Shown piece by piece: positions 12,661 to 26,324 of a DNA stretch of 64,000 nucleotides. Source of the stretch: Helopsaltes ochotensis (Eukaryota; Chordata; Aves; Passeriformes; Locustellidae); contig VXBM01000424.1 of assembly GCA_013400155.1 (NCBI GenBank), positions 413,641-477,640 of the forward strand. The letters are read 5' to 3'. Positions within the stretch are counted from its first letter, which is position 1; each line of letters starts with the position of its first letter. A program made the translations under genes and the position numbers. The notes under the pieces are model-generated. The model was not told where the DNA came from. It saw nothing but the letters and a program-made list of their open reading frames with translations, and searched no databases.

Positions 12661-12910
12661 AACCTGTGCTAGGTGTTTCTATTCTTACTGCCTATTATAT
12701 TTTCATCTGTGTGTAGTATGAGAAACTTGGATGGTACTCATCCTGAAGGAGAAAATGTCCATGATTTCACCGCTTCTGGAACAGTGAAGCATTTATCTGC
12801 AGGTTTTTTCATTGTGTTGTGGTTTAACTGCTGCAGAGATAAGGCCATGATGGACTTCACTTTCTCATGTACTCATAAGCTCCTATCTTCAATGATTCTG
12901 CAACTATTTA

Positions 12911-13037
12911 GAAGTAGATCACAAATCACAGAATATTCTGAGTTGAAGGGGGACCCACAGGGATCATCAAGTCCAGCTCTGGAGAGGCCGAACCAACAAC
13001 CTTTGTGTTATTAGCACCATGCTCTAACCAACTGAGC
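12911..13037 (-). mobile_element. tRNA-Ile-derived SINE with CR1-type 3' tail (TguSINE1-like)
   Basis: Read on the minus strand, the head is the body of tRNA-Ile: GCTCAGTTGGTTAGAGC (13037-13021, containing the A box), an anticodon loop CTAATAAC with anticodon AAT at 13012-13010, and a B-box-like GGTTCGGCC (12994-12986). This is joined at about 12985 to a CR1 3' tail (GACTTGATGATCCCTGTGGG, then tcagaatattctgtgattt). The first 8-9 bases of the tRNA are missing, so the copy is slightly 5'-truncated. Composite tRNA-Ile/CR1 SINEs are known from passerine birds (TguSINE1), where the CR1 enzyme mobilises them through the shared tail. The tRNA acceptor stem is absent, so this is not a working tRNA gene. 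Confidence 0.85.
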
Positions 13038-15375
13038 GAAATAAATGTATTTTCTGGGAGATTTTTGACTTTACAAAGAGTTCAATTAAATGGAAGATTT
13101 TCAACTTTCTAGCCAACTAATCCATTTTCAAAATTTTGGTTGCATTTGTCATCTCATATGGTCTTAACCATGATAAGCTTAAGGAAAGGAGTTGCGAAGC
13201 ATTGAAGTGATTTCCACAGTTCGCAAAACCAATTTTAGCTCTCCTTTCTACTCATGAAAGTTAATGGCTTTCCACAGGAGGTAAATGAGGATAAATCTGG
13301 CTATCTTAGCTTAAAAAATACCTTGTTTTCATGGCTATCTGCACTAAATTTAATCCAACTACAACAAATGAATCTGTTCACAAAGTTGGATAAATGTGAG
13401 CTAAGCTAATATAAACCATTTGAAAAGTTACCCTGTTCCATGCAGTACCAGTCAGATAGTATTTGAATTTTATATGAAAGTATAGAAATATATATTTAAA
13501 AATCTCAAAAATAGTAGATGAAGTGTAGTTATTAGATGCATATCTATTTTTACATGATAAATAAAATCATAGGATCTCTAATTTGAATTTACAAGCTTGC
13601 TGCCGGAGAAGTAAAGAAGAGAAATGAGGAAAAGCTCAAGAAACTGTCCTTATAAGTTTTTCAATATTACATTTCTTATTCTCCAGTGTTTTGTATACAT
13701 ATGCTGGAATCACATAGCACAAATCCTAATTTTTTATAGGCCTGGTAAAAAATCATCATAATTTTAATTGTATGTGAAGGTTTGATTATGGTTGTAAGTA
13801 TGTAGCTCAGAAACTGCCCTTCCCTTATGTTGCTGTTTTTCAAATCATCATTTTTTCATGCAGCATAGAGTTGGTTGTATTTCTATAAATTTCTAAAGGG
13901 TTTTAAAAACATTGCAAACTTAATCAGACTGTAAAAAAAATTAATCAAAAATCTAGCATTCAATGAAAGAGCTGCTAGAGGGACTTTCAGGAGGACAGAC
14001 ACAGGGGAACTCAGTAGGCCTGCCTGGGAGGGGTGAGTGTGCTGCCTGAATGGTATGGGCACTGCTGCCTTGCCTCTCTCTGTCTTCACAGAACCTCATG
14101 ATCCCTATTCAACAAATTTTGATACCGTTTCTACCTGAGTCAAAAGGGATAAAATGCATAAATGACTGTGACTTAACCAGAAACATTCCTGGAAACTCCT
14201 AGGAAAACTTCCCATGTTCATTTACTCCACTGCTCATCCCTTTTAGCCCTGATCAGCCATTAGCTACTTAACAGGGCAGACCCATATTCTGCTGCATTCA
14301 GTTCTGTCTTCTTTCTTATAATCATGTACATACAGATATGCTAAGATGTATGCATCTGACAGATCCATAGCCTAACTCTTCATTGAAAACAGTTTTAGGT
14401 ATAGGCCATCCTGTTTAGACAATGTGCAAGTGGAAAGATGAAACTTCACATAGCCTACTAATTTTCAAAAATTCACCAGCTGTATTTTTAATAATAATAA
14501 CAATAAAAAGCATCGAGTTACAGACTACAGACAAATTATTAGTACATGAGTATAGATGGCTGAGTTGAAGATGAAGAGAAAAAATGTTATGAAGCCAGAT
14601 ACTAAGCTAATGAAACTTGACATGGTTCCCTTAATATCAGTGGAGTTCTTCTGACTTACACAAACTGAGAATTTGGCCCATTAAAATTTAAAAATAAACC
14701 TACAAGTACTGACTAAATTTGACCTTTGTACTTTGAAATATAAAACAGATTTTTATCCACAGGTCTGTGTAGTCCTTGGTTAAGGTCCATTATTAAAGAC
14801 ATTTTGACCACTGGAGATGCTAATATTGTTCACTGAAAGAAACAGAAACATGATGTGAATTCAAAAGAAAAATTAATAGAATTTAAAAAATATTAATAGA
14901 ATTTAAAATAAAGAAGCCTGTGGAGTTCAAATGAAGTGCATTTCTTCATGCAAAATAACAGGTGTGTGCATGAAGATCTGCTCAAGAAATCAGACTTAAT
15001 TTAGCTGGCTCCCCTTTGCACTTAAAGTGAACTTAAAGCACTTTTACTGTGGTAAAAGGAGCAAAGACTTTCTTTCCCCTCATTGGTAACTGCTCAAGCC
15101 CCTCTTAATCTCTCAATTTCAGTCCTGAGTAATGTGTGAAATTTTGGAAAGTCTTAGTCTTTAACAAAGAACTGCAGTTACAGTTGTGTTCATTGCTGGT
15201 GCAGTACCTCAGTGATGACCATCCTCTCTCCAAAGGAAGCCTTTGCAGCTTCTGTGCCTGTCCAGAATCCCTGTGCCCTGCAGCCCCTCATACAAGCTGC
15301 CTGGGAGGCTGTGGGGTCCCAGAGGAGACCGTGGGGGAGGGCAGACAGGCAAAAGCCTCTCGGAAGATTATGGAA
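13038..15375. other. Intergenic, no recognisable gene
   Basis: AT-rich. It includes a 20-bp tandem repeat at 14872-14908 (attaatagaatttaaaa twice). A 68-codon minus frame at 13883-14089 shows no domain. Confidence 0.55.
14872..14908. repeat. Short tandem duplication, 20-bp period
   Basis: The 17-mer attaatagaatttaaaa occurs at 14872-14888 and again at 14892-14908. Confidence 0.9.
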
Positions 15376-15518
15376 TGATAGAATCATTTAGGTTGGAACA
15401 GACTCTTCAGATTGTTGAGTGCAACCATGTAAACTAATACTGCCAAGCCCACCACCACCAAACCATGTTCTTGAGTGTCCTACCTACCTACAAGGTTTTT
15501 AAATAACTCCAGGGAGGG
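15376..15518 (-). repeat. CR1 LINE fragment, 3' end
   Basis: The left end is a CR1 tail (tgatagaatcatttaggttgg), followed by the family's gttgagtgcaaccatgtaaac, tgccaagcccaccaccacca and a block reading aataactccagggaggg. Orientation is minus. Confidence 0.85.
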
Positions 15519-18500
15519 AAACTCAAGTATATCCTAGCAAAAGTTAAACAGACAAAAAGAACTGACTTCCCAGACTATTAATCACAGATTGGGCATGTCT
15601 ATGAGATCAAGCAGAGCTCTAGAATTCAGAGCTGAAAACAGGTGTGGCTTTCTAATTATCATGAGTTAAACTTGACAAAATGGAAGTTTTGACTTTCAGT
15701 CACCCATGGAAATCAGGAATAAATAGATCAAAATTAATGGTCTCATTTGGAAAACAGACCAGAGGATGTTCTCACCCAAATAAATGCACACACCCCAATG
15801 CTGCACTCCTGAACCACTGAAAGCCAGGGAAGTGTGTAACACACACCTACCCAGCTACGTAGCAGGAGTCATGGAGAAACTCAAACTCTGCTCAGCCAGT
15901 AATCTGCATGATTACTCAGTTGCCTACTGGCATTTTTTTCCTGTGCCAACTGGAATGCTGTGCAATAAGATCTGAGTTAGATTTGGGGTTTGGGGTCATT
16001 AAAGACCATTCCCAAAAGGGCATTGTCAGCAAGAGTGATGCAACTTGGGTCCCTCCATCCTTACCCTCCTCTCTCCACAGTTCTCCCAAACTGTGCAAGC
16101 AGCTTTTTAACCTCAAACATATCAGCATATCAAACCCAAATTGTAAAACCCTATTTTAATTTTATTTTTCGTGCAGCAAAAGCACTGTTTTGGTAAACTG
16201 CAGTGCCCTCTGTATTACAGTGAACAGTGTGAGCACACACAAATATGATGACAATCTTATGTTAGAGCCTCCGAGGTACCACACTGGCTTGAAGGAGACG
16301 TAAAGGACAGGAGGTATCTGGTGTAGACTGGACGAAGACAGTCCACCTCACTTCAGAGCTAGAGAATGGTCCCTGATCAGGTGTTTTTTGGCAGTTCAGC
16401 CACAATCACAGTCACTGCGGTACCAGGGACAAAAAATGGATGTTGGTGTTGCCAAGTAACGTTTCTGTGAACTGAAATGCCACCTGACAGAACACATCAG
16501 GTACAAACATAGGAAAGGCCTTTATCCTACACATGGTTTAGGCAACCACATTAATGTAAAGACATAAAAATAAGCTATGGTATCAAAGTATAAATCTGGC
16601 ATGAGCTTTTCATTACAGTAATTCTTTAAAAAAAATATCCCTTTTAAAATAAAGTCCTAAATATTTAACAAGCACATCTCATTGATATGCTGTATTATGT
16701 CTAGCAAACCAGAACCCAACAGTAATAAACCCCCATGTTTTATTGGACAGAATACATAATGCAAACTTTTCCATGTAGAGAGGTTGCTTTTTTCTCACTG
16801 AGATGAAGTAAGAATATGAATAATAAACTAGGTGGTATCTCTAAGAGATCAGTGTTCTTTCTCTCTTATGTAAGTTAGAAAGGAAAAAAAACAAAAACAA
16901 AAACAAAAACAGGAAAAGCATCTTCTAACTGAGAGATGTCTATTTTTGAAAACATTAGCTAGGAGCACATTTAAGTCCAGGTAGTCATTACTCAGCTATG
17001 CTCACATAATTCTTATTGCCTTCATTGAGTATTTAGTGCTGATCTGTGCACTACAACTTCTAAATATTCATGTTCAGTTATTGAGAGTAAATATTCTTGA
17101 GACAGAAAGCTCAAGGCCCACTACAGAAAGCCACTTCAAACATAGCTGGAAAACCATTACAAATCCTGGGCCTGGAGAGACAGAAAACATCTCAGCAATG
17201 AGAAATATGTATTCAGAACAGCTTTTAAATTAGTTTCCATTGTGATGAGCGTTCTAGTCTAAAAGAGTCAGATTTTCTTAGGAATTTGAAATCAATCTGA
17301 CTATGGGCCTGATCCTCATGGCACAATTTAGATGAAATGGTGTTGATATCAATACAGAGTGAAAGTAACATTTTGTCAGGGGAAGGACCAAAGCAAAAGG
17401 TTCACTAAATCTGTTAAACAACTGCTTCGGACAATAATTTGGCTACTTGCTATGTGTATATGTGTAAATGTGCTTAGAAAATGGCAAAATTCTGTTTGAC
17501 ATTTTATTTAAGATCTTCTGCCACATTGCACAAAAACTTTCTTAGGACTGCTGTCTGCTCTCTCCATCTGCAACCTGCAAACAGCATGGAATGTACATGG
17601 AAAAGTGAATGGGGAAATTAAACTTCCTAATACACTTTCTCCTCTCAGGGGTAGATAAATAGGTCAATTTTTTTTAAAGAAATTAGCTCCTAAAGTTAGG
17701 TACCTGAGTCGTCTGATTTTAAGATTCTTAGTCGTAGTTCCCCCAGAGAATTTGAGATGAATCAGTCATACTGTCTAAGGATTAGGTGACTGGTCCTTTA
17801 TTCACTGGATTTTTAGAAATGCAGACATGCTTCTCCACTGCAAGATGGCTCAGTGTTTTGCAGATTAAACATTCATCGCAGACTGTGCATTCCTAGCAGA
17901 TTGCATTTGGCCTTCACTTATTGATTACAAAAGCCTGAAAGCAAGTGAGTTTACATATATAGGTTTAGCTAAAATAACAACAACAAAAAAATCTTTCTTA
18001 ATCCTGTATAAGGCAGTAAACATTAACTTAAAAAATTTCCATTTGCCATATGGTCTTCAGGTGATTTGATGTAATTCAAAACAGACATTCAGCAGCCTAA
18101 TGGTTTTACTGTACCACAGATGTCATTCCCTTGAAATATATTTTTAGTTTGCTTTTCAGGCCTTGATTCTGCTGGCATTAGAAGCCCAATTACAGAAGCA
18201 AAGCAAATTCCAAATTCAGGCCACAAGGCTACATTTTCAAAACCCTCTCCACTGGAAAAATATTCATGTCAGGCTTGAAATACCTTAATCATATTTCTCT
18301 TCATTACCCAACACAGTATATGAGGATATGATGTAGAAGAGCTAGAAGCTACTCAGAAAAAGCTCTTCCATGTTTTGTCCAAGTAATTTCAGAGAACTGT
18401 GATTAGAGCCCGAGCTTAGGCTCCTGGGGTTGCAGTTTTAACATGATTATTATGCACATGCATGACTAGCACCCATACTCGAGTGCACATACTGCAGATT

Positions 18501-20062
18501 TTAAGTCAGTGGTTCCAAACACATCTTAGTTTGTTTTGTTGCTGTGTCTAAAGCAGTAATGATAGCTCTGTGAGAGGCTTTAGGGAAAAGGGTTTTTTCC
18601 CTTGCTGCTTCGATTTCTCACAATAACAGAAGTATTAGAAACATTTAAGCTCAGGTGGGAAAATTCTCAAGCTGAATGACTATGTATTCATAGACTGATG
18701 AAGTTTAGATACCTGTGAAATATGTGCATGTCAGTGAGCAAGTCTACTTCACTTTGTTCTCATTCAGCCATATGGATCAAAGGTTAGGGTAACAGACATC
18801 ACAGAAGGCAGTCCCCTAAGAAATATCTTTTCATTCAGTTGCTTTTCTCAGCATTGTATCTATTACATCTAGTATATACTTCAAAATATACTATTTTGTT
18901 TTAAATGATTGGGATTACTTCAAATGACTGGAATGGTGACAGAGTCACTTGTTCTTTAAAAGATTTTCAGATTCCTTCTCAAAAAACTTCCAGAACCACC
19001 ATTGGCGAAGTGGGACTTCACACACACATTTCACCAGGGGCAGCAGTACATACTAAAGCAACTGCAATGAAACTGAACACTGTTTCTAACCTTTCATTAA
19101 TGAGATCAGTGTTGCTAGTTCAAAGCAGGTGAAACAATAAATATGTAATTTGAACAGAGAAAGTTAAATGGTATACGGAACTACTTATTACATAAAAAGC
19201 AAAAAAATTGTATCACAGACATGCTTCTTGCCAAGCTCTTTTTGGTGTTCCAAGAAAATTAATATCTGACCTACTATAAAACGCTTTTCTTTTATTACTT
19301 TCTTGAAGCTTTCATCAAAAATAGATATCTCGAGTGTGTTGGATATTTCTGGTTCTTTTGCGGATTTGCTGTAACGTTAATCTCCACAGTACAGTTGTGT
19401 TAACACCTTCCTGCTGCTAAACCAAATTTCACCTTCAGACACAGGGGGACTAAATTTTTAGACAGGGATAATCCAGGACTCAGCAGCCGTGGATTTTGGA
19501 AAACTGAGTGAAATAGAACCCAAGCTGGGCTGACTCAATTGGCAGGCTGAAACTGAGACAGCTTAACAAGAAACGAGTCTTTAAAGATCCTGTGTGTTGA
19601 TACTTCAGGAGTATGTTGCCTTTTCTGAAAATTTCCAGGGGCTTTATGAGGACTAGAAAATGCTATTTCATAGCTGCAGAGTAACAGTTTTTTTCATACA
19701 AACAAGAGATGTCTATTTCAATCAATTCTGCCTCATCAGCTGTTTTGACAGGAATAATCATTGGACCTATTAAAATGTCTGCAGATTCCTCTTTCGTCAA
19801 GAGTACATAGAAATTAGAGTTGAATGTTTGCTCATGTATTACATGTTACAGACTCTACCGTGCTATGCATTGTATAAGATTGATGAATCGATAGGCAGGC
19901 AGATAAACCTGGAAATGTTCTCAAAAGTTGATGCTATCAGTATGTGTATGACATCAATTAGATGTAGGTGCAGGTCCTCAGGCTGCAGTCTGGCAAAGGA
20001 ATTGCTTGTATGAAGCTCGACTATCAGAGCTGTAGGTTTTCACTAGATAAGAGCAATTCATA
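15519..20062. other. Intergenic, no recognisable gene
   Basis: AT-rich, with a small A/C microsatellite (16884-16911). Overlapping 60-80 codon frames at 15784-16196 on both strands show no domain. Confidence 0.5.
16884..16911. repeat. (AAAAAC)n microsatellite
   Basis: Four near-perfect AAAAAC units. Confidence 0.9.
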
Positions 20063-20148
20063 CACAGAATCATAGAATCACAGAATCAACTGAGTTGAAA
20101 GGTACCCACAAGGATCATCAAGTCCAACTCCTGGCCCTACACAGGACC
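20063..20148 (-). repeat. CR1 LINE 3' tail fragment
   Basis: Carries the repeated tail unit (cacagaatcatagaatcaca) and then ctgagttgaaaggtaccc and aaggatcatcaagtccaact, ending at ctacacaggacc. Orientation is minus. The 3' part resembles the tail of the SINE at 12911-13037, so it could equally be a head-less SINE remnant. Confidence 0.85.
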
Positions 20149-20498
20149 ATATATATGCGCATATGTACATATGCACAGTACGTAGCAATGTGTTCTGTAT
20201 CAGCCTCTGCTTGGCAAAAATGTCTAAGCAGAAACCCCAACTACCAAGTTTATTTTGTGTACCTTGTTTGTGCAAAAAGAGTTCTTGTATTTACTTTTTG
20301 AAATAACAGATTGTCATTTAACTTGAAAAGCTTTTGCTTATGCCTACCTTAGCAAATATGCAGATGAATCCGGGAGTGGCTCTGAAGCCATTTTAATTAC
20401 ATACATTTCAGAAGGTGTTACTTTGGGTTTATTCTATTCTGGTCATATAGGCTGAATGCCTGTCAGTGACTGAAGTGCCTTAGGTGTGCCATGGGAGG

Positions 20499-20608
20499 GT
20501 TTGTTTTGTTTTGTTTTGTGTGTGGTTTTTTGTTTGGTTTGGTTTGGTTGGTTGGTTGTTGTTTGGTTGTTGCTTTATTGTTTTGTTTTGTTTTGTTTTG
20601 TTTTTTTA
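20499..20608. repeat. TTTTG/GGTTT low-complexity repeat
   Basis: (TTTTG)n at both ends with a GGTTT/GGTTG-rich middle. One strand is almost entirely G and T. The 60-codon Phe/Val/Leu-rich frame over it is an artefact. Confidence 0.9.
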
Positions 20609-22861
20609 AATAAATCCTGGAAGTATCCACAGTTCTCAGTGTCTAACCTTTATCTTTTGAACATTTGACAGGCAGATCTCAAGGAGCTTTGTGAATCTTT
20701 GCAGTTCCAGAGTGGTTGAAGTAAGTGCTGTTGTCACATTACAGCCAAGGAAAGCAACATACTGAAGTATTGCATAACTTCCTAACAGAGAAAGTCTGTT
20801 TGAACTGGTGTCTGTGCCATGTCTGTTGACTACTAGCTAATTTTTAAACTTCTCTTCAGTGGTTTAAGTACAGCTTCTTTCAGAGCAACAAGCCACTATA
20901 GATTTGTACTTCAGCCTGTGCAGTACTGCTTATCACCCTAGGAACAAAATGGGCAAGAAATACCTAGGCTGTGTATCAGGTTTGTTCTTCATGATGATAT
21001 GATGTGAGAGCAAACTCCAAACACAGCCAAAATAGAATGGTATTTCAGTCAAACCACATTTACTTTGTTTCTCTGAGTATCTATGCAATGTGCAGGGTTA
21101 TATAGGGTTATATAAATCAGGCATGTAACTTGTAAGCAAAGATATTCACCAGCAAAATGTAGCAACTGCCATATTTAAAATGAATGAATAAAAAAGAACC
21201 AGACTGGGAAATAACACAGATTTCCAACCTCATAAACAGCAGTGATGTAACTCTGATTTGCTCTTTTTTATAAAGAAAAAGAACCCCAAACTTTTAAATC
21301 TTGTTGATGTTAAAAATATACAAACAATAACTTTTTGTCTTCTGCCAAGAGCCTGCCCTCTATTAGATCAATGACATTTCCTTTGAAAAACATCTGGCTT
21401 CTTAGACTGCAATGTCCATCAATGAAATTCCCGGTTGTGAAAAAGCAACAAGGAAGTAATACAGCAGATAAGGTTACTGACATATCGCCAAATAAGATTT
21501 CCTCTGTGGCAATTCTGAATAGTAAATTTTGAATATTTAGAAAGAGTTTCACAAATAGACAGTGAAACTTTATTATCTTCAACTGGTGAGGAGATAGAAT
21601 ATTCTAGAGTAAAATAGATGGCTACCCCATTCAATCTATCATTCTGCCTATATGTGTTCATTGTCTGATTGTAAAAGTTTTTAAAAAAAACTCCACAACA
21701 AAAACAAAATACACTTGACCAGTTTTGAAATGCTGATTTCCTAAAACATATTCCTTCCTGACTTATATAAGTAATGTGTTTATATCAAGAAGCATGATGT
21801 TTCATTACACTTAATTATCTTAGCATAATTATAAATGCTAATGGTCACATGATTATCTAGATCTTTTTAAAATCCAATCACTCAACTCACTATTTCACTT
21901 GAAAAGTCTCTTGGGGCTGTAAATCCCATGCTTTGCATGAAATACTATTTCCTTAAATTTGTTCTTCATTTAAATGCCATTAATTACATAATATAGCATC
22001 TTCTCATATGTTGGAATAGAGAAAGACCAGGTGCTTGTCATAGTTTTATATTAATACCACTATATTTCAGTGTTTTTTTATAAATTAAAAATCATAAAAG
22101 AATACATAAAAACCTAGTGAATAAGATGCTGACAATCACAGAAAATATAAAACTTTATAAGCTCTGTTACAACCACTACCTTAAATCATCATACAAAAAT
22201 TTCTATCCAAAAATATGCCATGTCTGCAATCAGCCCAAAGTCGAAGTGTGTAGGTGAATACTGAAGAGATGAGCCCAAACATGAACAGACAGCCAGAGAT
22301 GAACAGACAGTATGACAAGCCTGTTCTGCAAAAGGCACAATAGAGGGATCCTGCATAGTGTGAAACTGTCAGGTGGCCTCACAGACCCCAAGACCCTAGA
22401 CCATCATAATCAGAAGTTGATAGTTAGGACATTTTTACCCACTCCTTCATTTTAATGTCTCAGTTCTGGACAGTCCTCCTCTTGCACCACTGCAGATGAC
22501 AGTGTTGCCCTTCCTTCCCCCCTGGCTCCATGACACCACTGCTGTCACCACTCAAATCTGGTTCATCCCCACAGGTCATTGAAATCATGACATTTTTTCA
22601 CTTCAAAAATCTGACCTTTACCATAAAGCCCACTATAGGATCTCTTTTCTTTAATTAGCAGTACAGGGACCTGCATCAACAAGTAGAGCAAGGGAAGTCT
22701 ACATGCTGTCCTGTGGTCATTTTTTTTGCAGCCTGTGAAAGCCATCCCGGCTCTCCACTAGTAAATAACTACATCAACTCACCTCTTCTTTCCTGCATTC
22801 ATGTCAGCAAGCAGACCCTTTGTCATGTCATCCTTCAGTGAGGGATGGGTTCTCAGAAGGC
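20609..22861. other. Intergenic, no recognisable gene
   Basis: AT-rich. Two overlapping frames of 65-90 codons on opposite strands at 21310-21661 show no recognisable domain. Confidence 0.5.
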
Positions 22862-22965
22862 ACTTCTGAAGACTGTCTAGGCCAAACTCCCCTGTTCAAG
22901 CACTGTTGACTAGAACAGGCTGCCTAAGACCATGCCCAGATGGGTTTTAAACATCTTCTCTCTGC
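22862..22965 (-). repeat. Old CR1 LINE fragment
   Basis: Blocks gtctaggccaaactcccctg, ctagaacaggctgcctaaga and ccatgcccagatgggtttta match the CR1 3' region in minus orientation, with considerable divergence and no clear tail. Confidence 0.65.
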
Positions 22966-23241
22966 TCTGCTCTCCTATCTTCTAGAAAGAGAGATCCCTT
23001 TCATAAGTTGATAGTCTGTGAGGCATCAGGATGCATAATCTAAACATTAACGCAACAGACAAAATATGTTAGCACAGATTTCATTTATGGTAGTTTATTG
23101 TTATTTTTAATATGATAAAATGTTTGTAAATGCTTGTGGAATCCATGGTGTCAGCTGTAGATCTTGAAGATTCTCTTTGAAGAAGAATTTGCTTATCTTT
23201 TCTTTGTTTTCTTGTAAAGTTGCAACAGATGAATAAGGATG

Positions 23242-23300
23242 TGTGTGTAAATATATACACATATCCATATGCACAGATATATACACATATACAAATATAA
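23242..23300. repeat. TA/CA-rich simple sequence
   Basis: Imperfect (TATACACA)n-type sequence with alternating purine-pyrimidine character. Confidence 0.8.
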
Positions 23301-25648
23301 AAGGGGTTTTCATTGTGTACATGTGAAAAGTATTGTCAAAACCAATTTTACTGCTTTCTCCCTTTCATCAGAAAAAAAATTAAAATTTTTCCCTGTACAC
23401 AAAAGCACAGAAAAAAACCACAAACATCTGCCCAAGCTGCAAATGTTGAGCCAGATAAAATTTGAAATAAATTTCATTGCTGTGCTTTGAGTAGCACAAA
23501 GAAAAAAGTAACCTTTCTTCTCCTGATGTCAAGCAGATTGCAGAAGTAGTATGTAAACTAAAAATGCAAGTTATGTAATTAAAATTGGACTAAATGAAAT
23601 CATATGAACAACATGAGAAGAGCTATTAAACGTCATTGATACAATGTCATTATTGACACACTCACAAGTACTTCCTTTTGCATTTCTATATTGTGTGGGG
23701 TTATCACTACAAATGGTGTTAACCTTAATGCCTTCTCTACAGTCAGTAAATCTTTGACATTAATGGTGTGATCATGTATTGACTGTGACCTCTTCCCAGA
23801 GACAATCTTGGTACTGAGTTGAAAGTTATTTTGAAGTGTTTTACTGAAGATAATTTTGAGTTCTGAAGAAGCATTCAGCTTTAGTCAGAACTTATGTAAC
23901 TGAAGCTAATTCTGATTAAGAAATGTCTAGTCAGAATGCAAAAACTGCTTTCAGATTTCTATTCTTTCAAATATACTTACCTCTTGCATAGCTGCACTGG
24001 CTCCATTTTAGCTTATTATGCTGAACATAAGACACTTCTATTGGCCTTCATAACTCTTTCCAAATTCTCTTGATTTTTAGGCCATCAATAATAAACCGAT
24101 ACAAATACTTTGTTTTATTGCACATTTGCTGTTTATTATATTGCACAACTGTGTAAGTGTACATTTTGAGGAAGCCAGACATACAGAACTAAGTAATTTC
24201 CAAAGATTTGTAAAAAAGCTGGTAGTAATTGATACGAAATATTAATTGCAAATGATTATGAATATTGTATCCAGTAGTCTAGAAACCACATTTCCCAACT
24301 GAAAAAGAAAAGCCTAAATCAGTTAAACTTACTTAAAGAAAGGATTAAGATTTTCTCTCTATATTTTGTGAGGAAGGAGATGTTACTAGTAATAAATATT
24401 AATCTTAAATGTTGATTTCTGAAATGATCACAAGTTACAGAATAATTTGTTTCTTCCTGAAATTTTTTAATACAAAAATGCCAAGTTATGACAGTACTAT
24501 AGTACTGCAAACAAAGGCAAACATTTCCATTTATATGTATGCACAGTATATAGTGTAGAATGTATGATGTCAAATATGTACTCTCCAATTGTAACTGAAG
24601 AATCTGTCTGAGAACAGATGTGGAAGAAGTTGGTTTCAAAGAAGCAGTTTGGTCATCCCATACACACGAGTTTAAAAGAGCTGGCAAAGGCAGTCAAGGA
24701 ACATGAATGCTGGAATTTAGTCAGTGTAAAAGCACTAAGAAAATTCCATTGTACATTTTTAACAGTTCCTATTGTAATTTAATAGGCAAGAAGTAACAGT
24801 CTAGGCAATTGTGGACCTATCAGCCCCTTCCTGTTCAAATAATAAGCAGCTGATACGTAATTAGCACACCTGAGTGCTAATAGAGTTTTGGTTCTTTTGC
24901 TAATAGTGCTATGGTTCTTTTAAAGTGTTAATATGGCACTAATGAAGTTTATATCAATTCACATTGGATAGATTCACAGATAGAAAACAAATCCAGTCTG
25001 ACCAGCCTGATAGGTTTTTTCAGGGAAGCTGGGTGATAAGCATGGTGGTGCTTGACTTTTAGAAGTTTTTGAGAGCTCAGAGCAAACTTTGGGGTGAAAG
25101 CTGGAATGATAGAAAGTAACGTGGCATATACAACTGAATTGAAAATTTACTGGCTAGTCCTTGCAAATATGGGGAATGTGTTGATGTGGGAACTTCTTCC
25201 CACTGGGAGCAGATCTGGAACCATTTCATGTGTCTGTCATTGCTGATTGGGTTTGCATAAGTCAGGGACACTGTGGGAAAAGCTGAGTGATGAAGAAAAA
25301 GAGGTGAGGTGCTCATTGTAAACAAATTTTATTTTTCAGACATATAATGTCTCTCAAGTGTGCCCTCTTTGTGCAAATGAAGTCACCAAGTAGAGAAGAA
25401 ATAGGTCAGCTCAGTAGAGGTGCTTATTGTATGGCAATGGGCTGCAGTTGCTGATGTGGTCCTTGGACTGTAAACAGAGCAATCTTAAGAGCTGGAAAAA
25501 TATATTCCCTCTTCATTTGGCATGAATCTGACTGTTACTGCAATCCTGTGTTAATGTTTTCTCTGCAGCCTGAGGAAAATGTTTGCAATTTGGAGAGCAT
25601 TCAGGGAACAGTCATGACAGATACAGAAGGACAAGTAAACATACCTTA

Positions 25649-25667
25649 GAGAGAGAGAGAGAGAGGG
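25649..25667. repeat. (GA)n microsatellite
   Basis: Nine consecutive AG/GA units. Confidence 0.9.
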
Positions 25668-26284
25668 AATGCAAGAGCTCTGTCTGTTTAGCTCAACAAG
25701 GAGCAGTTAGGAGGATGCCTTTGGTCACAGTCTACAAAATAGGTTAGAATAGAGGGTTCTTTGGTTTTGATGTAGATGCATGAAAATATTCATCTTTGAG
25801 AAGCTGAGGACACACACACTCCATGGTAGTTGAAAACTTAATTGTTTACCAAAATCCGTGGTGAAGTCATTTGGAAATATCCAAGTTGAGATCACATGTT
25901 CTTTAAAGTGTTTTTTGTTACAGGCAGGAACCAGCTGTGTGAAGTCCAATGGCCAATGTCTGAATGCTGATCTCTGAGTCAAATCCTACCCCAAGACTCT
26001 TCCAATCAAGAGTATTTATTTCACTATTTGGCAGTACCTTCTCCTGCACACAGAGAGCCTCTCAGAGCCAGGAGCTGTTACATTTGCATGGGATAAGCAA
26101 TTAGTACTGGAGTCATCTCCTGTGCCATCTGCTCATGGCTCAGCACTCAGGACTGTGCCTGCATCGGAGCGTAGATCTAGATCAAAGGGCTTGTACCACA
26201 CAGACAGGAGGGCAGGATAAGTGATCCTAGACGTGTCTTCTCCCTACATAATCTTTCAGTCTAGTTACATGAGATTGTGTGACT

Positions 26285-26324
26285 TTCTTCAGTATAACTC
26301 TTTTTTCTTCAGTATAACTCTTTA
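26285..26324. repeat. Perfect tandem duplication, 20-bp period
   Basis: The block ttcttcagtataactctt occurs twice back to back, separated only by extra T residues. Confidence 0.9.

Noticed and set aside
12815..12832. Start of an endogenous retrovirus LTR (attgtgttgtggtttaac resembles avian LTR starts)
   Set aside because: The match stops after about 15 bases and no LTR end, primer site or internal region follows.
12983..13037. Functional tRNA-Ile gene
   Set aside because: The 5' acceptor strand is missing, the B box is altered (GGTTCGGCC), and the segment joins directly to a CR1 tail, so it is a SINE head.
20486..20668. Membrane-like Phe/Val/Leu-rich small protein
   Set aside because: It is the translation of the TTTTG/GGTTT simple repeat.
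24319..24687. 122-codon minus-strand frame
   Set aside because: Composition follows local AT-rich DNA; no family recognised.
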